DNA of 43,440 bases from Pleurotus ostreatus/Saccharomyces cerevisiae fusant (GCA_024196135.1 JAMQCK010000180.1:1-43440), one strand, 5' to 3'; positions 9,638 to 21,507 are shown, numbered from the stretch's first letter. Translations and numbers: made by a program. The notes: generated by a model not told the origin, from the sequence alone.

Positions 9638-12103
9638 ATGGCTTCCCGCCGCTCCTCATCCAGAGTTAAAGCTTTGGCCGAGAAGAAAGCCGCGGCAGGA
9701 CCCACCAACACCACCGTCGCTCGTCGCACCGCGCGTTCGAAGAACAAAGGCACGACTGCAGGTGGAGCATCAGCGACGAAGCCGAAAGGACGATCGAACA
9801 AGAAGCGCAAGGTCACTGAGACTTCTGGCACAGAGGACGAGCCCGACGCTCCCGAAGTGCCAGAGGCTCAGCCCACGACACTGGGAATCAAAGACATGCC
9901 GCCAGAGATCTTCGACGAAATTCTCATGCAGTGCCGCCCCGACGTCCTGCTCAGCATCTCGCGTGCCAACAAGTACCTGCACAACACCCTCTTCAGTCGC
10001 GACTCGGAGCGTATCTGGCGGCGGTCTTTCACAAACTACCAGGATGTCATCCCCGCTTGGTGCCCTATGGTTCGTGACCTCACCGTGATCGAGTATGCAA
10101 CAATCCTCTTTGGAAGGACATGCTCTGTAAGTACGCATCAGAGGGGATAGTGAAATAATGCTTACGTGACCCAAAGATTTGCAAGTCTTATAAGGGCAAG
10201 CACCTTCTCGCCGCCTTCGTCACTCGGGTGTGCTCCGAATGCCTCAAAAGAGAGTTCGTCCTTCATATTTCTTATATATACTCACCCTCTGATCTTCCGT
10301 CAGCTACATCTCCATCGAGCCCTACTTGGAAGAACGGTCATACAATGATCGTCAAGCCTCGTATGGTGTACTTACCGACATCGCGAAGATGCCCGGCTCC
10401 CGTTCGTAAACTATGCGGTCGTTAAGCTCACTCAAACTCATGCACAACATCTAGAGAATGTCTCCGTCATTGCGGAACGTGCGAAGCACGCCAAAATCAT
10501 GCCCATTCTTCAAGGTCTGCCTCCGGATATGATCGCGGAACATCAGGAGCAGATTCGCCAAATGAACACTCCGAAGACGATTGTACGCTACCACGTTTTG
10601 CCTGAATCGACTTTTGCTGAGTTGTTATCCAGTTTCGCCACAAAGTAGAGGAATTCTTTGCTAGTGAGAGGCGACAGAAAGCGGCAGAGGCTAGACGTCT
10701 ATCGAAAGAGATGCATGACGGGCGACGGGCGTTGTACGTATGGTTCTCCATCTTTGCGATACCACACACTTATCTATTCTTGTAGCATTTACGACAAGCT
10801 CAAAGCCGCAGGGCTCGGCGATCAGTTGACATCCCTAGAGAAACTGCAGCCAAAGTTCCTAAACACTTTCGTCAATCGGCCCACGCAGATCACCGCTGAG
10901 GGTGAGCATGACTTTCCTTCTATTCGGCTTGTGCTGACAGTCTCATTTAGTCTGGGAAGACATGGAACCCAAAGTCGTCCAGCACATCACTAACTTGATC
11001 GCGGAGCACGAGAAGGAAACCGCCGTCCGCGTTTTTGGCGAGCGCGTCAAGGAGCTAACGGCCAAGATGACCTCCGGTGTCTTGAATGGGATCTTCCCCA
11101 AACCACACTGGTCCGAGCTCGCCGTTGAGGAGCCCATCCGGTCGCTCCTGCTTGAGGGCGTGCAACACGCGCATCTCAGTCGGCTTTCGGATGTGGACGA
11201 CAAAGAGTTCGTCTTCCTTGCCAAGCGGTGTTCCGAGCGCAAGATGGAGTACTTGCGGGGTCTGCTTCTGGCTGTGAACTCGAGCGAGACCGACACTACA
11301 AACGAAACCAATCATGGCACCGAAGCCGCCCTCCACCTCGCCACCACCTTCTTCAAATGCACCTTCTGCGACTCCGAGCCCATGCCCTTCGCCCGCATCA
11401 TCAGGCATCACTGCCAGCGGGTTGCGAAGGGTAGCAAGAAGGACAACGAAGAGGACAAGACCGACATTTCCTTCGACGCCCTCATGCGTAGCAAGCGCTC
11501 GCACGAGCCCTTCTACAAGACTGGTACCGTGATATTGGACGCACTGGCGGGCGTGCATGCCGAGCTGCTCGTCAAGGCTTGCGGCAAGGACCCCAAGACG
11601 ACCGCTTTCACGGAGATGGAGGCGCATGACGCACGCTTTGAGTGCCAGCTTCCTGTCTGTCACGCGAGGACGGATGGTACGCGTACGGCGCGGCGGTGGC
11701 GAAATGCGGTGAGTCAACCTATGATTCAGCAGGAAGCTTCTGAATTACTGACGTCCATCGCAGATCATCCACTCTTACGACGTGCACCCCGAGAACGCGA
11801 AGCACACATCTTCCGGAGCGCACAACTCTCCCAAGTGGGCAGTCATCGAGGACATCGACACCATCAAGCGCATCGGCCGTGTCGAAATCGATTACCAGAG
11901 CCATAAGGGCTGTCGGGACGGTTGCACGACGAAGCTGGTTAGCGGCAGCGATATGCTGTTCCATATGGCGCTTGTGTGAGTGCATGCCGCCCTAAATCTG
12001 CGAACGAGTTCCCACTCACATCGCATATCCCAGCCACGGCACTTCGCCTTACCTGCCGGACCGAACGATGGATACGCACCCGACTTTCGTGCGCTTTACT
12101 TGA
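9638..12103 (+). CDS. F-box protein with zinc-ribbon motif; one splice region unresolved
   Basis: Exons I can place: 9638-10126, from 10177, about 10383-10582, 10633-10733, 10786-10901, 10951-11708, 11764-11975 and 12034-12103. The basic N-terminus is followed by an F-box at about residues 82-130 (IKDMPPEIFDEILMQ, then ISRANKYLHNTLF and IWRRSF). A CxxC...CxxC pair follows (CSICKS and CSECLK). The middle is helical and charged, and near the C-terminus is another Cys/His cluster (FKCTFC, RHHC). F-box proteins link substrates to SCF ubiquitin ligases; the substrate is unknown. Between 10258 and 10390 the best-looking coding frame cannot be reached by standard splice sites (see findings), so the exact protein is uncertain, and damage to the gene is possible. 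Everything downstream splices cleanly. Confidence 0.7.
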
Positions 12104-12586
12104 TACTCGCCGGATGTACTAGCGTTGCTTCGACCTGATGTTAATCTTCGTACTTCGGAAGAACTATATACGCTGCTATATGCTTGGGCAATTCACACAA
12201 TTCCCTTCGGTGGTCTATCTCCACCCAAGAAGATGCACAGTGGATGACAATACTGAATGTTCAAGACTTCGCTTGTGGGTAACACCGTGTTACTGTGCAC
12301 GTACGCTCGCGTACTCGTGCAGCAAGATCCGCGCATGAGCCTCACCTAGAGCCTTCCCTGCGGAGCAAGCCCGTCGCCCGCCTGGCGCGCGCCCTTATAT
12401 TATTGCTATCAAGGCCCGGAATTAGCCGCGAAGTTGTGGGTCCAACGTCACGTCAATGTCATGTGACACGTAAAGTTCAACTTACCCACTGACGTCACCG
12501 ACCTTCATCCGATGTCCAGGCTCTTCACCCATCTTCCGATTCTTCGCGGTTGCATCCGACAATCATCAACGTTTCCTACAAAAGAT
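12104..12586. promoter_or_regulatory. Intergenic region and acylphosphatase promoter
   Basis: Holds the 3' flank of the F-box gene and the upstream region of the acylphosphatase gene. A perfect inverted repeat AAGTT-C-AACTT lies at 12473-12483, with TGACGTCA at 12490-12497 seven nucleotides further on, about 100 nt before the start codon. No gene was seen in the remainder. Confidence 0.4.
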
Positions 12587-13091
12587 ATGCCTACCAAGCG
12601 TGTATGCCCATCTTAAATACACTAAGGAGGGCCAAGTCACTAATTCTGAGCCCGTAGATTGCTTTCACTGTTCACGGACTCGTTCAAGGTTGGGATCGTT
12701 TCGTGGTGTTTAGGTTCTCTTGAAGCTAATAGGTGGTGCACGCGCACAGGCGTGAACTATCGGTAAGAAATTAGGTTGCCAACTGACCGATTGAGCTTTT
12801 TTCATGGGGGCGCTCAGGAATTTCGCTGTCCAACGCGCGGTGAGTGATCATGTCACTGGATGGGTGAAGAATGCGCAAGATGGGACAGTGAGTAGGCGAA
12901 CTTTGGCTTACTATATTCGCTAGCTAATCTGATGAGCGCAGGTCGTAGGCGAGGCGCAGGGCGACGAGCAGCAGCTAGAAAAGTTCATTAAGCATTTGAA
13001 CCAAGGCCCGCCTGCGGCGAACGTTACCAAGATCGAGCAGCGAGAAATAGAAGCGAAGGAGGGGGAAGACGATTTCCAGCGGAGAAGATAG
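12587..13091 (+). CDS. Acylphosphatase (EC 3.6.1.7), five short exons
   Basis: Exons 12587-12601, 12658-12688, 12750-12762, 12818-12887 and 12942-13091 join in phase to give 92 residues, close to the family's usual 90-100. Acylphosphatase hydrolyses acyl phosphates such as 1,3-bisphosphoglycerate and carbamoyl phosphate, normally in the cytosol. The signature is clear: VHGLVQGVNYR carries the phosphate-binding loop and catalytic Arg20, and GWVKN carries catalytic Asn38. Their 18-residue spacing matches the animal enzymes. GTVVGEAQGDEQQLEKF and NQGPPAANV match the rest of the alpha/beta sandwich. The usual Phe before the catalytic Arg is Tyr here. The third exon is only 13 nt. The gene is easily missed because no single frame exceeds 50 codons. 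Confidence 0.9.
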
Positions 13092-13383
13092 ACACACAAT
13101 TGACACTGTAGAGGATCGAAGTGTCAAGCACAAGACGAGAGGCGGACTAGAAACCCATCGACGACGCGCAATCGAACGAGGCTGTATAGACGTGAATGAA
13201 GTATGAAGCATTAGGATACATGAGAAGTAAGATAACAGAAAATGAAGGCCGTATAGCATGTGTACATAGATCACCATAGAAAGGTCCACGACATATTTTA
13301 CATGGAAAAGATTACAGTCGCCATCGCCTGCTTCTGGCGCGCTTGCTGTCCTTCAACCCCGAGCGATCGACGCACGGGTAAGC

Positions 13384-15798
13384 TCAATCATCCCCATTGA
13401 GTACCTTGACGTGACGCGCATGAACATGCCCCCAGTACCCTGTCGAGTCCCGCCATTCCTGCGGCGGACCACAGAATTTGCATGTATAGCGCGCATGCAT
13501 GTGCTCCGACGTCTGCATATGGTTCGAGACGCTGCTGTTCTTCAGCCCCTTCGGCGGCTTCGCAACGGGCAGCACATCCTGGAGGACATCCGGCGGCGCG
13601 CCCTCATACTTGTACAGCCGATAGTAGCCCACCGGCCGCAACTGCATCGCTTCGATGGTACTCTTGCACAAGCAGATCGGGCAGAAGAACTCGTCACTCT
13701 TGATGTCCACCCCGTGTTCCTCGTGGATATGCTGCAAGATGGCGGTCTTCGTGGTCCGCACCGGCGCGCCGCAGCGCGGGAAGAGTTTGGTGGAGGTCGC
13801 ATATTTGTAGGTCGCTCGCGCGGTGTCCGGGATGCTGGCGTCGCGGGCGAGCGCGGTGAGCGCGTCGCGCACGTCGAGCGGGTTGGATGCGGTTGTGTCG
13901 AAGGGGACGCGGACGGGCCATGGACAAGGATGAGACTCGTGCACGAGGGGCTCGAGTCCGGGGATGTGCTCCCACTTCTTGCCGCCCCGGGGGTTGTAGT
14001 GCTCAAAGGTCGGCGTGGAGGCGCGGGGAGAAGGCGAGGCTGTCCAAGCGGCAAAGGTGTGCATGGTACCCCCGGTCGCCGTGGAGGGCACGGACGAGCA
14101 GGTGATCGTAGAGGGAACAGAGGCGCAGGAGCCCGTAGAGGCGGCGGAGCAGGGTTTTGACGAGGAGGGAGAAGCAGTTGGCGGAGGATATGGTGCCGCA
14201 GAGAAGCGAGCTCGTTTAGAAACCGAGCGCTGCGAGGAGCTGTCCACAGAAGCGCGCTCAGGGTAATTGCCAGGTAGTCGAGGCGGAGAATACGCAGACC
14301 ACGGACGGATATGAGAGACCCTTTTTCCAGTCGTAGAGGGGTAAACTGGCAGCCCGTTGACTGATATGGACTCTTGATTGACCTGGGATGTGCTTGCAAA
14401 TCCAGATTGTAGCGTATTTTCGACCTTTGGAGTCAAGCCCTGGACGATGTACTCGGTGCGACCCTTGTGGTAAACGACAACCTTGAACGGATCCGACTCG
14501 TCGGCGAACCTGTATAGAGTACCTTCGCTCAACAAAGCAGGCTCGGGGGACTCAGGAAGTGGCGGCTCCTCGTCTGGGTACTGGAGAGTCATTCCGTCGA
14601 GGTCGTCCGTGCTAGCATCTTGCTGAGTCGCACCAGCGTCTTGCTGTAAGTCGTCGGGGTACTGCAGCATGTCGTCGGGATACTGGAGAATTGTCGCATC
14701 GAGCACGTCCATATTGGCCTCTTGCTGCGTGTCTTCCATCGGCGGCGGCGGAGGTATGACGCTTCGGGGAGGCGGTGGTGGCGGCATGCTGTCATCCGCG
14801 GGCTCAAGCTTGGCCTCCAACTCTTGCGCGAAGCGCTCGATTTCCTCGGTTTCGAAGCCCTCGCACTGCGACTCTTTGATGTCATCGTCGGTGGACTCGA
14901 TGCCTGCTTCATTCTCGGGAGCGCCTTCGTCATTGTCGCGCGCGGGTGGGTCTGCCTTCTCGTCGTCGGCGAGTTGATTCATTTCCTGGTCGCCTGCGAG
15001 CTGGTCGACCTCCTCGTCGTCCGAGATATCCATGTCGGAGTCGGTGGCCTCGCGTTTGACCGTGATTTCCGGTCGTGGCCAGACACGAGGCTGCGTGGCG
15101 GGCTTGCTACTGGATTGAGCTGCGGGTGTGGGCGCTGTGGCGTAGTTGGGTGGGACTGAAGGGCCATTGACCGTGGAGGGATTGACCAGGCCTACGGGCC
15201 GATGGAACATGTCCTCAGGATGAATGCGCATGGCCTCGGGGTCATTGTTCAAGGCCTGAATGCGATTGATCGTGACTTCGGGGCGAGTGTCCATGTCCTC
15301 AGGGCGGTCGGAACGATTGGCCAGGGGAGTTCGCGCCTGCTCTTCTGCCTGGGTTGATTGGCTTCGGAAGCGCTCCATCGCATGCTGTTGCGCAACTGCA
15401 TTCCATTCCTTGACGGTGCCGGCATATTCACCCTCGCCCGAGCGGATTGACCCCGGTGGAAACCGGAAGATATAGTCCGAGGACGGTGCTTGGCCACTTC
15501 GTGCGTTGTCTTGATCGCCTTCCCTTAGCCCAGCGACAACGGCATCTTGAACGTTTGGGGCGAGCTCGTTGGTGAAGAGGATATGTTGACTGAGAATCGC
15601 GTCAGCATCGTCGTCAAAAAGATCGACCAAAACAAAGGGTTCGACGGGGAGGCCCTTTGCGAGCGAGTGCCCATCTGTCGAATGAAGGTGTTCAAGAGAA
15701 GAAGAAACTCACTTGCGCAATGCATTGTCTGGAATGAATTCTGGAACGAGGATGCAGCGATACCTGAAGCCCACGTAGTTGTCGCCTGGGCTCGCCAT
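13384..15798 (-). CDS. Unrecognised disordered protein with Cys/His-rich C-terminus
   Basis: Model: exon 15798-15713, intron 15712-15590 (CTGAC branch-like motif, CTCAG acceptor), exon 15589-13384; 763 residues. The first exon begins MASPGDNYVGFRYRCILVPE. Most of the protein is polar and proline-, serine- and acid-rich, with repeats of QYPDD and a proline run before a coiled acidic patch. The C-terminal 150 residues look folded: a Cys followed by HIHEEH, then FFCPICLC, then SEHMHARYTCKFC and HVHARH, suggesting one or more C2H2-like zinc sites that are partly degenerate. The DNA-binding or partner-binding role is unknown and I name no family. An alternative 5' splice choice is described in the findings. 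It shares an upstream region with the divergent RhoGAP gene. Confidence 0.65.
14571..14730 (-). repeat. Coding repeats of QYPDD in the Cys/His-rich protein
   Basis: Within the 13384-15798 gene the protein has LQYPDD, LQYPDD and LQYPDE, with QQDA-type spacers (QQDAGAT, QQDAST) between. The corresponding DNA repeats GTCGTCGGGRTACTGSAG on the plus strand. It looks like local duplication inside a disordered acidic segment. Confidence 0.6.
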
Positions 15799-16527
15799 TC
15801 CTGAGGTGCAGAGCAGGGTGGCAGAATGCTACAAGGGAGGCGGGGTGTCCAGAGGCAACATTCCGCTTGCGAGTCCACGAGTATATATACCTGCCACCGG
15901 TGGCCATTGTGCTTTGGCCATTGCGATCATGATCAAAAACAGTTCATAAACGGAAGGCGGTGTTAATTTCGAGAACAAGGCCATGATGCATGGCCAGGTG
16001 CGGTGCTTTTGCTTTCTCGTGGCCAGGGGTAGCAACAACAGATGCCTGTGCACCATTCATAGAATGCATGGCCAGAACGGGGCGGCGCAGTTGTTGCCGA
16101 GATCGATGATGATGATGCATTCCTTAGCCGATAGATTGAAGTGATGCACTATGGCACTTCGAGGATGAAGGATAGTCACATCCTGCGTGGTGTTCAGGGC
16201 CACCGACGTTCATCGACATCGTTTGCGGATGATGGTAAAGTTGAACTTTCGAAGTTGCAGTTGAACTTAAGTGCATCAATGCCGGGCCGGGCCGGGATCA
16301 CGTGCGGATTGCCAGTTTACCGCTCGCCAACGACAACGACGACGACCATCTTTTCGTCGTCACAGGCGACGACGGCGGCGGCGACGACAACGACGACAAC
16401 GGACGTGTTCCCCCGAGTTCACTACCCTCTTGTCTGACCATTTCCATCGGAGACGACCCCGGCATCCGAACGCCGCCTGTTCCTCACCTTTTCATTCTCG
16501 CTGTAATCTACCACCTCTTCACCGGCG
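15799..16527. promoter_or_regulatory. Divergent promoter region with palindromes and triplet-repeat DNA
   Basis: Separates the minus-strand Cys/His protein from the plus-strand RhoGAP. A perfect inverted repeat AAGTT-G-AACTT lies at 16238-16248, and a second half-copy GTTGAACTTAA begins at 16260. GCCGGGCCGGGCCGGG precedes an ATCACGTG box near 16300-16310. At about 16330-16405 there is a GAC/GGC/AAC triplet-rich tract, purine- and GC-skewed, probably transcribed as the RhoGAP leader. No gene is apparent. Confidence 0.45.
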
Positions 16528-19500
16528 ATGAGCCCGCAAGCTGCAGATGCGGGCTTGTCTGACTCTGTGGACTCTCGCAGTGGCTCGCGCGAGCAACTGG
16601 CACCCCCAGGTTCTTCCTCAGGGAAGTTGCGTGGTTCACCATCGAACACGAACCTCTCGACGCATGGCACGGCCCAGGCGACGCCCGTGTCCGTTGAGCA
16701 GCTCTTGCAGGCGAACGCGACGAGCCCAGATCCCGTATACGCCGCCTTTGAGCAGGCCGTAAACGAGCGCAACACTTTCGCCGGCCAGAACGCACAGCTC
16801 TGGAAGCTCATCGAGAAGCAGCGCGCGGGCTACAACCAGATCCTCAAGGAGTTGGAGCGCGTCCGCACTGAGCGGGACTCGTACAAGCACAAACTCGCGG
16901 CCCTCACGGGCGTCGATCCGAAGAGACGAGCATCTTCACGGCATGCCGAGCGCGCCCACACCATCGACTCGTCTGACGGGGAGCACGCTGCGCGACACCC
17001 CCAAATCCCCGATGATCCAAGTGCGTTTACAATCACTACTGGAATGTCATTTTGCTAATATTTTCACTCAGCGACACCGAGGACGTCGCAGCGCCCCTTC
17101 ACCGCGCCGCGCGCAGAGGACATGCCCCGCGGTTCCCGTCACCAAACCCGCAAATCATCCCTACCGCCCATCCGTGTGCCACCCCACCCTGATCATGCTA
17201 CTGTCCCCTCCTCCAGTTCAGTTAGCTCGGCTGGTTCGCAGCAAGCGCCCTACAAGCGCGCCCATAGCGACTCGACCGCCAGCCGAGAAAGCAACGCCAG
17301 CGGCTCGTCGTCGATCTACTCGCGCCCGTCGGGTGACATTCCACATCCCACTCCTGATAAGGCGGCATCTGTACCAACCAGCCATGTCGGCTCTCCCGTT
17401 CGTTCTCACCAACACCATCCTTCCAATGTCACCGTCACGCCCCAGTCCGAACCGCGTACCCATAGCGCACCCATGGTACCACCACAAGCCGTACCATCAC
17501 CCGCTCTAACACCAACGCAGCCCTCATCGTCCCACCTCTCGCCATTTCCCACGCCATCCGCGATGGCCCTCGACCCGCGGCTTGCATCGCGAGATTCGCG
17601 TGTGTCGTTACCGGACGAGGCGAAGCGATATATTGCAAATATGGCGGACTCCCCCATGCCTAGTCCGCAAGTGAACAGGGGAGCGTTTTCGCCTACCTCC
17701 AGCAAGTTCACTTCGTCACCACAACCGCGGAGTAGCAGCCCCTATAAGCAGCGCGAATTTCTCGACCTTAATGACGATGACGACGATGATGCTGATAGCG
17801 AGGATGAGGGCGACGACGATGGGAACGACCAGAACTCGATTGCCACGCGCTCGACTCGTCCCGAGGATCCCGTCACCCCCCAGAACAACGCCGTCGACCC
17901 CCAACGACAAGCCGAGATACAACGACAGCAAATCGCGGCTCAGCGGCAGCGCCAAATGGAGGAGCAACAACGCCAAGTTGAAGCGCAGCGCCAGCAGATT
18001 GAGAACCAACGGCGCGAAGCGCAGAGAAAAGCCCGTGCGCGCGGTCCGGGCGCCGACGACTTCCCTTTGCCCCCTGGCTCGCCTTCCGCCTCCGTGCACG
18101 GCGAGCAGTCCACCACACCACTCCGCTCGCCGCACCCCAAGAGCGAGCGCTCCGGTGGCACGGCCGACTCTGACGAGAGCGACTTCGAGCGCGAGCTTGG
18201 GTCGCGCAAGGGGCAGAGCATGGATATGCAGCCCGCTTTCCGCGAGTTGCCGTTGCTGCCACACGACCTGCCGCACACGACGGTGAATGTCCTGCAGTCC
18301 TTCATTCGCACGAACGACCGCGGGAAGGAGGTGCTTTCGTTCGTTATGGCGCTAAGCCCTGGCTCAGGCAAGAAGGGGTGGAATGTGGAGAAGTCGTACA
18401 GCGACGTGCTCGCGCTGGACACGCGGATCCGCAGCCGGGTCAACAAGGGCATGGGCAAGAAGATTGCGGCGCTGCCGGAGGGCAAGTTGTGGAAGGATCA
18501 TGCACCAGCGAAAGTGGACCAGCGCAAGGTGAGCGCGTAAAAGAACTTTGACTATCTCACCACTGACCCTTTATACAATTCACAGCGAACGTTGCAGGCG
18601 TACCTCCAGGCCCTGATCAATTTGCCGGTGAAGAACAACGACGAGGTCATCGCTTTCTTCACTACCGACATTGTCAAGGAGACTCGGCAACCTATCATGC
18701 AGGTTGGCCATAAAGAGGGTTACCTGACGAAGCGCGGCAAGAACTTCGGTGGGTGGAAGCGGCGGTACTTCGTGCTCCAAGGGCCGGTACTTGAATACTA
18801 CGACAACGTACGTTCAGCTCATAAATTCGCTCCTGCCTCCATTGAAAGGGTATTCACAGCGCGGAGGCAACCACCTTGGATCCATTTCAATCACTGGCGC
18901 ACAAATCGGACGCCAGCAGCGCACAGAGAAAACTCCGGCGACGGATGAAGAGAAGGAATACAGACACGCCTTCCTCATTGTCGAGTCAAAAAGGGGTCCG
19001 GGCGGTAATCACCCGCGCCACGTCTTATGTGCAGAGACGGACGAGGAGCGCGACAGTTGGGTGGACATGCTCGTGCGGTACTTCACGGGCACGTACAGTG
19101 ATGACCCCAATAGCTACGTGGCGGCGGGGGCGCCGTCGCGCCCAAGCATGTCCAGCGAGAGCGTCAACATCAACAGCACGCCTCGTAAGACGCCAACGCG
19201 GGGCATGTCGAGCGATACGATCTCCATCGCGAAGGGCCCTGCGATGCCGCTATCGCAGCTCCAGCAAGACGCGAGCAACGCCAAGCTGTTCAGTACACCG
19301 ACCCTCGAACAACAGCGCTCGGAGAGTCCAGCGCATCGTTCGGGAGATCAGTCGCCCGAGGACCGCCCGCCGCCGCAGCACGAGACGCCGGAGCACCATC
19401 ATCAACAAGAGCACCGCGAGCGCGAGCGGGAACAGCAGCGCGCGCCGCGCAAGCTCGCAAAACCACCGCCACCACCGTCCGCTCCGCCGTCAGGACAACC

Positions 19501-21096
19501 TTCGAGCTTGCCGGACTCTTCACCACTGTCTGCGGCCACATCCTTCTCGCCAGAGCCCCTGGTCAACGGCGGGCAGCGCGCAACGTCCGAGATGGGTCAC
19601 TACCCGGATATGCAGCAGGAGCGCGAGCGAGAGAGGGACAGGCGGCATCGTCACCACAATCACCATCACGAGTCGCCCGACCACCCGCGGCGGCGGGATC
19701 ACGACCAGCGCAAGTCGTTTCACCCCTCTGTGCACGCGCCCGAGCGTGTACCTTCGCCAGACAAGAGTGCGCTCGCCGAAAGCGCCAGGTCAAAGATCTC
19801 GGGTCCCATGAACGGCGCGCCCATCCCCGCCGGGTTCAAGTTCGGTGGCAAGGATGCGCCGAGCCCCGAGGTCTCCATGAGCGACCGGCGCGAGAAGGCG
19901 AAGTCGCGCTCATTCTGGAACTTCGGGCGACCGGCGGACAAGAGCGCCATCCCCGCCGTGCCGCGCAATGTGTTCGGCGTGCCGTTGGAGGAGTCGCTGG
20001 ACGTGGCCCAGATAGCGAATCTGCCAGCGATTGTGTTCCGGGCGATCCAGTACCTGGAGGCGAAGAAGGCGGACCAGGAGGAGGGTATCTATCGCCTGAG
20101 CGGCAGCTCCGCGGTGATCAAGAGTCTCAAGGACAGATTCAATGCGGAGGGCGATGTCGACCTTCTGGCAGCAGACGACTTCTGGGATCCGCATGCTATT
20201 GCGGGTTTGTTGAAGACATACCTGCGAGAGCTGCCGTCGAGCATCCTTACGCGGGAGTTGCACATGCGCTTCCTTGCTGTCATCGGTAAGTCCATATCAG
20301 AGGTTGCGCTGTTTATCAGCTCATACTTTCGCAGACTTTGTCGACGCGCAGGAGCGTATAAGGGAGCTGTCGCAGCTCATCTCGATGCTCCCGCTCGCCA
20401 ACTACAGCCTCCTTCGTGCCCTTACCGCGCATCTCATCCTCGTCGTCCAGAACTCGTCGGTGAATAAGATGACCATACGCAACGTCGGCATCGTCTTTTC
20501 GCCAACGCTCGGTATTCCTGCAGGCGTGTTCAGCTTGATGTTGGGAGAGTTCAATCGCGTGTTCAATGTGGATGCCGACAACGATCCTATGCCTGGCGAG
20601 CAAGGCGAGGGTGAAGGAGGTGGCGATGACACGATTCGGAGGAACAGCCGGCAATATACGGACGCCGCTGCTGATCAGATGTTGGGCTTGTCCGGACGCA
20701 CTCTCAAATGTGAGTTGACTGGAATAAACCTGCAATCCTGCACCTAACGTCTCTCCAGCGGCCCCGGAAGAGGCACCATCTGACGGTGATGACTTCTCAT
20801 CTCATGACGAGAGTGGCAACGAACAGACAGATGGAGATGGGGAGACCATAGAGTCCACCTACTCAAGCTCTGCTCTGCACTCGCAGAACGACCCCGCGCA
20901 CCATCTGACGCCTCCCGAAACGCCGACGGGACCGAGGGGGAAGGCCGCCTCCGCTGCTGCTGTCCGCGGCCTGAATGTCTCCATCCAGCAGTCCGATCGC
21001 GGCCATAGGCATTCACGGCTTATGGGCATGCCTCACGGCGGCCTGCCCGCGTCACCTCGCCCGCCCGCCTCGCCGCGACAGCCGCCGCCGGTGTAG
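16528..21096 (+). CDS. BEM3: PX-PH-RhoGAP protein, Bem3-type GTPase-activating protein
   Basis: Exons 16528-17020, 17072-18528, 18586-18807, 18860-20285, 20335-20709 and 20759-21096 agree in phase; 1436 residues. Bem3 stimulates GTP hydrolysis by Cdc42 at sites of polarised growth. Order: a coiled segment early, a long Ser/Pro-rich disordered stretch, an Asp-rich run near residue 415, a Gln/Arg-rich coiled coil at about 440-490, a PX phosphoinositide-binding domain at about 565-685, a PH domain from residue 695 (GYLTKRGKNFGGWKRRYFVL) to about 810, a His/Arg-rich disordered linker, and the RhoGAP domain at about 1095-1285. The arginine finger is present in EGIYRLSG (Arg1136), as is the helix NVGIVFSPTLG. 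The domain order matches yeast Bem3, so the call is firm at family level; which Rho protein it acts on is inferred. Confidence 0.92.
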
Positions 21097-21507
21097 AGCG
21101 CTCTCATGCCGGGTGCGCTCCTGCGGTAGATCTCTGGATGTCGTGTACTAGTGTATATTATGTCTGCTGACGGATGGGACGCTCGTTTGGGTGCGTATAC
21201 GTATATACCGCCGTGCTATTTAGGGGTACGACTCGCAGTATTTCTTGTTGTAGCTAAATTGTGATACCCTCGCTCGATACTACGGACAATCTCCACGCTC
21301 CTTGGACATGATTTTCATTGATGAAACTTCGTTGCTGCAGAGACTCAACAACGCCAGCTCGTACTCAAGCCCGAGTCAATCCATCGAACTGTACAAGATA
21401 GCTTTTGGCGTACAATGGTTGCTTTACCACCGTGACTTTATGCATGGTCACAATTTGCGGCAAACCCCGCACCTTGTCCTCAACGTTCATCATCCGCGTT
21501 CTCCAAG
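21097..21507. other. Intergenic region, RhoGAP 3' flank and MYND gene promoter
   Basis: Contains the trailer of the RhoGAP gene, with AT-rich stretches, and the leader of the MYND gene. No motif that I would single out and no open frame of interest. Confidence 0.3.

Noticed and set aside
13411..14160. 249-codon plus-strand frame opposite the Cys/His protein
   Set aside because: Antisense shadow of a GC-rich coding region, Arg/Gly-rich with no family features.
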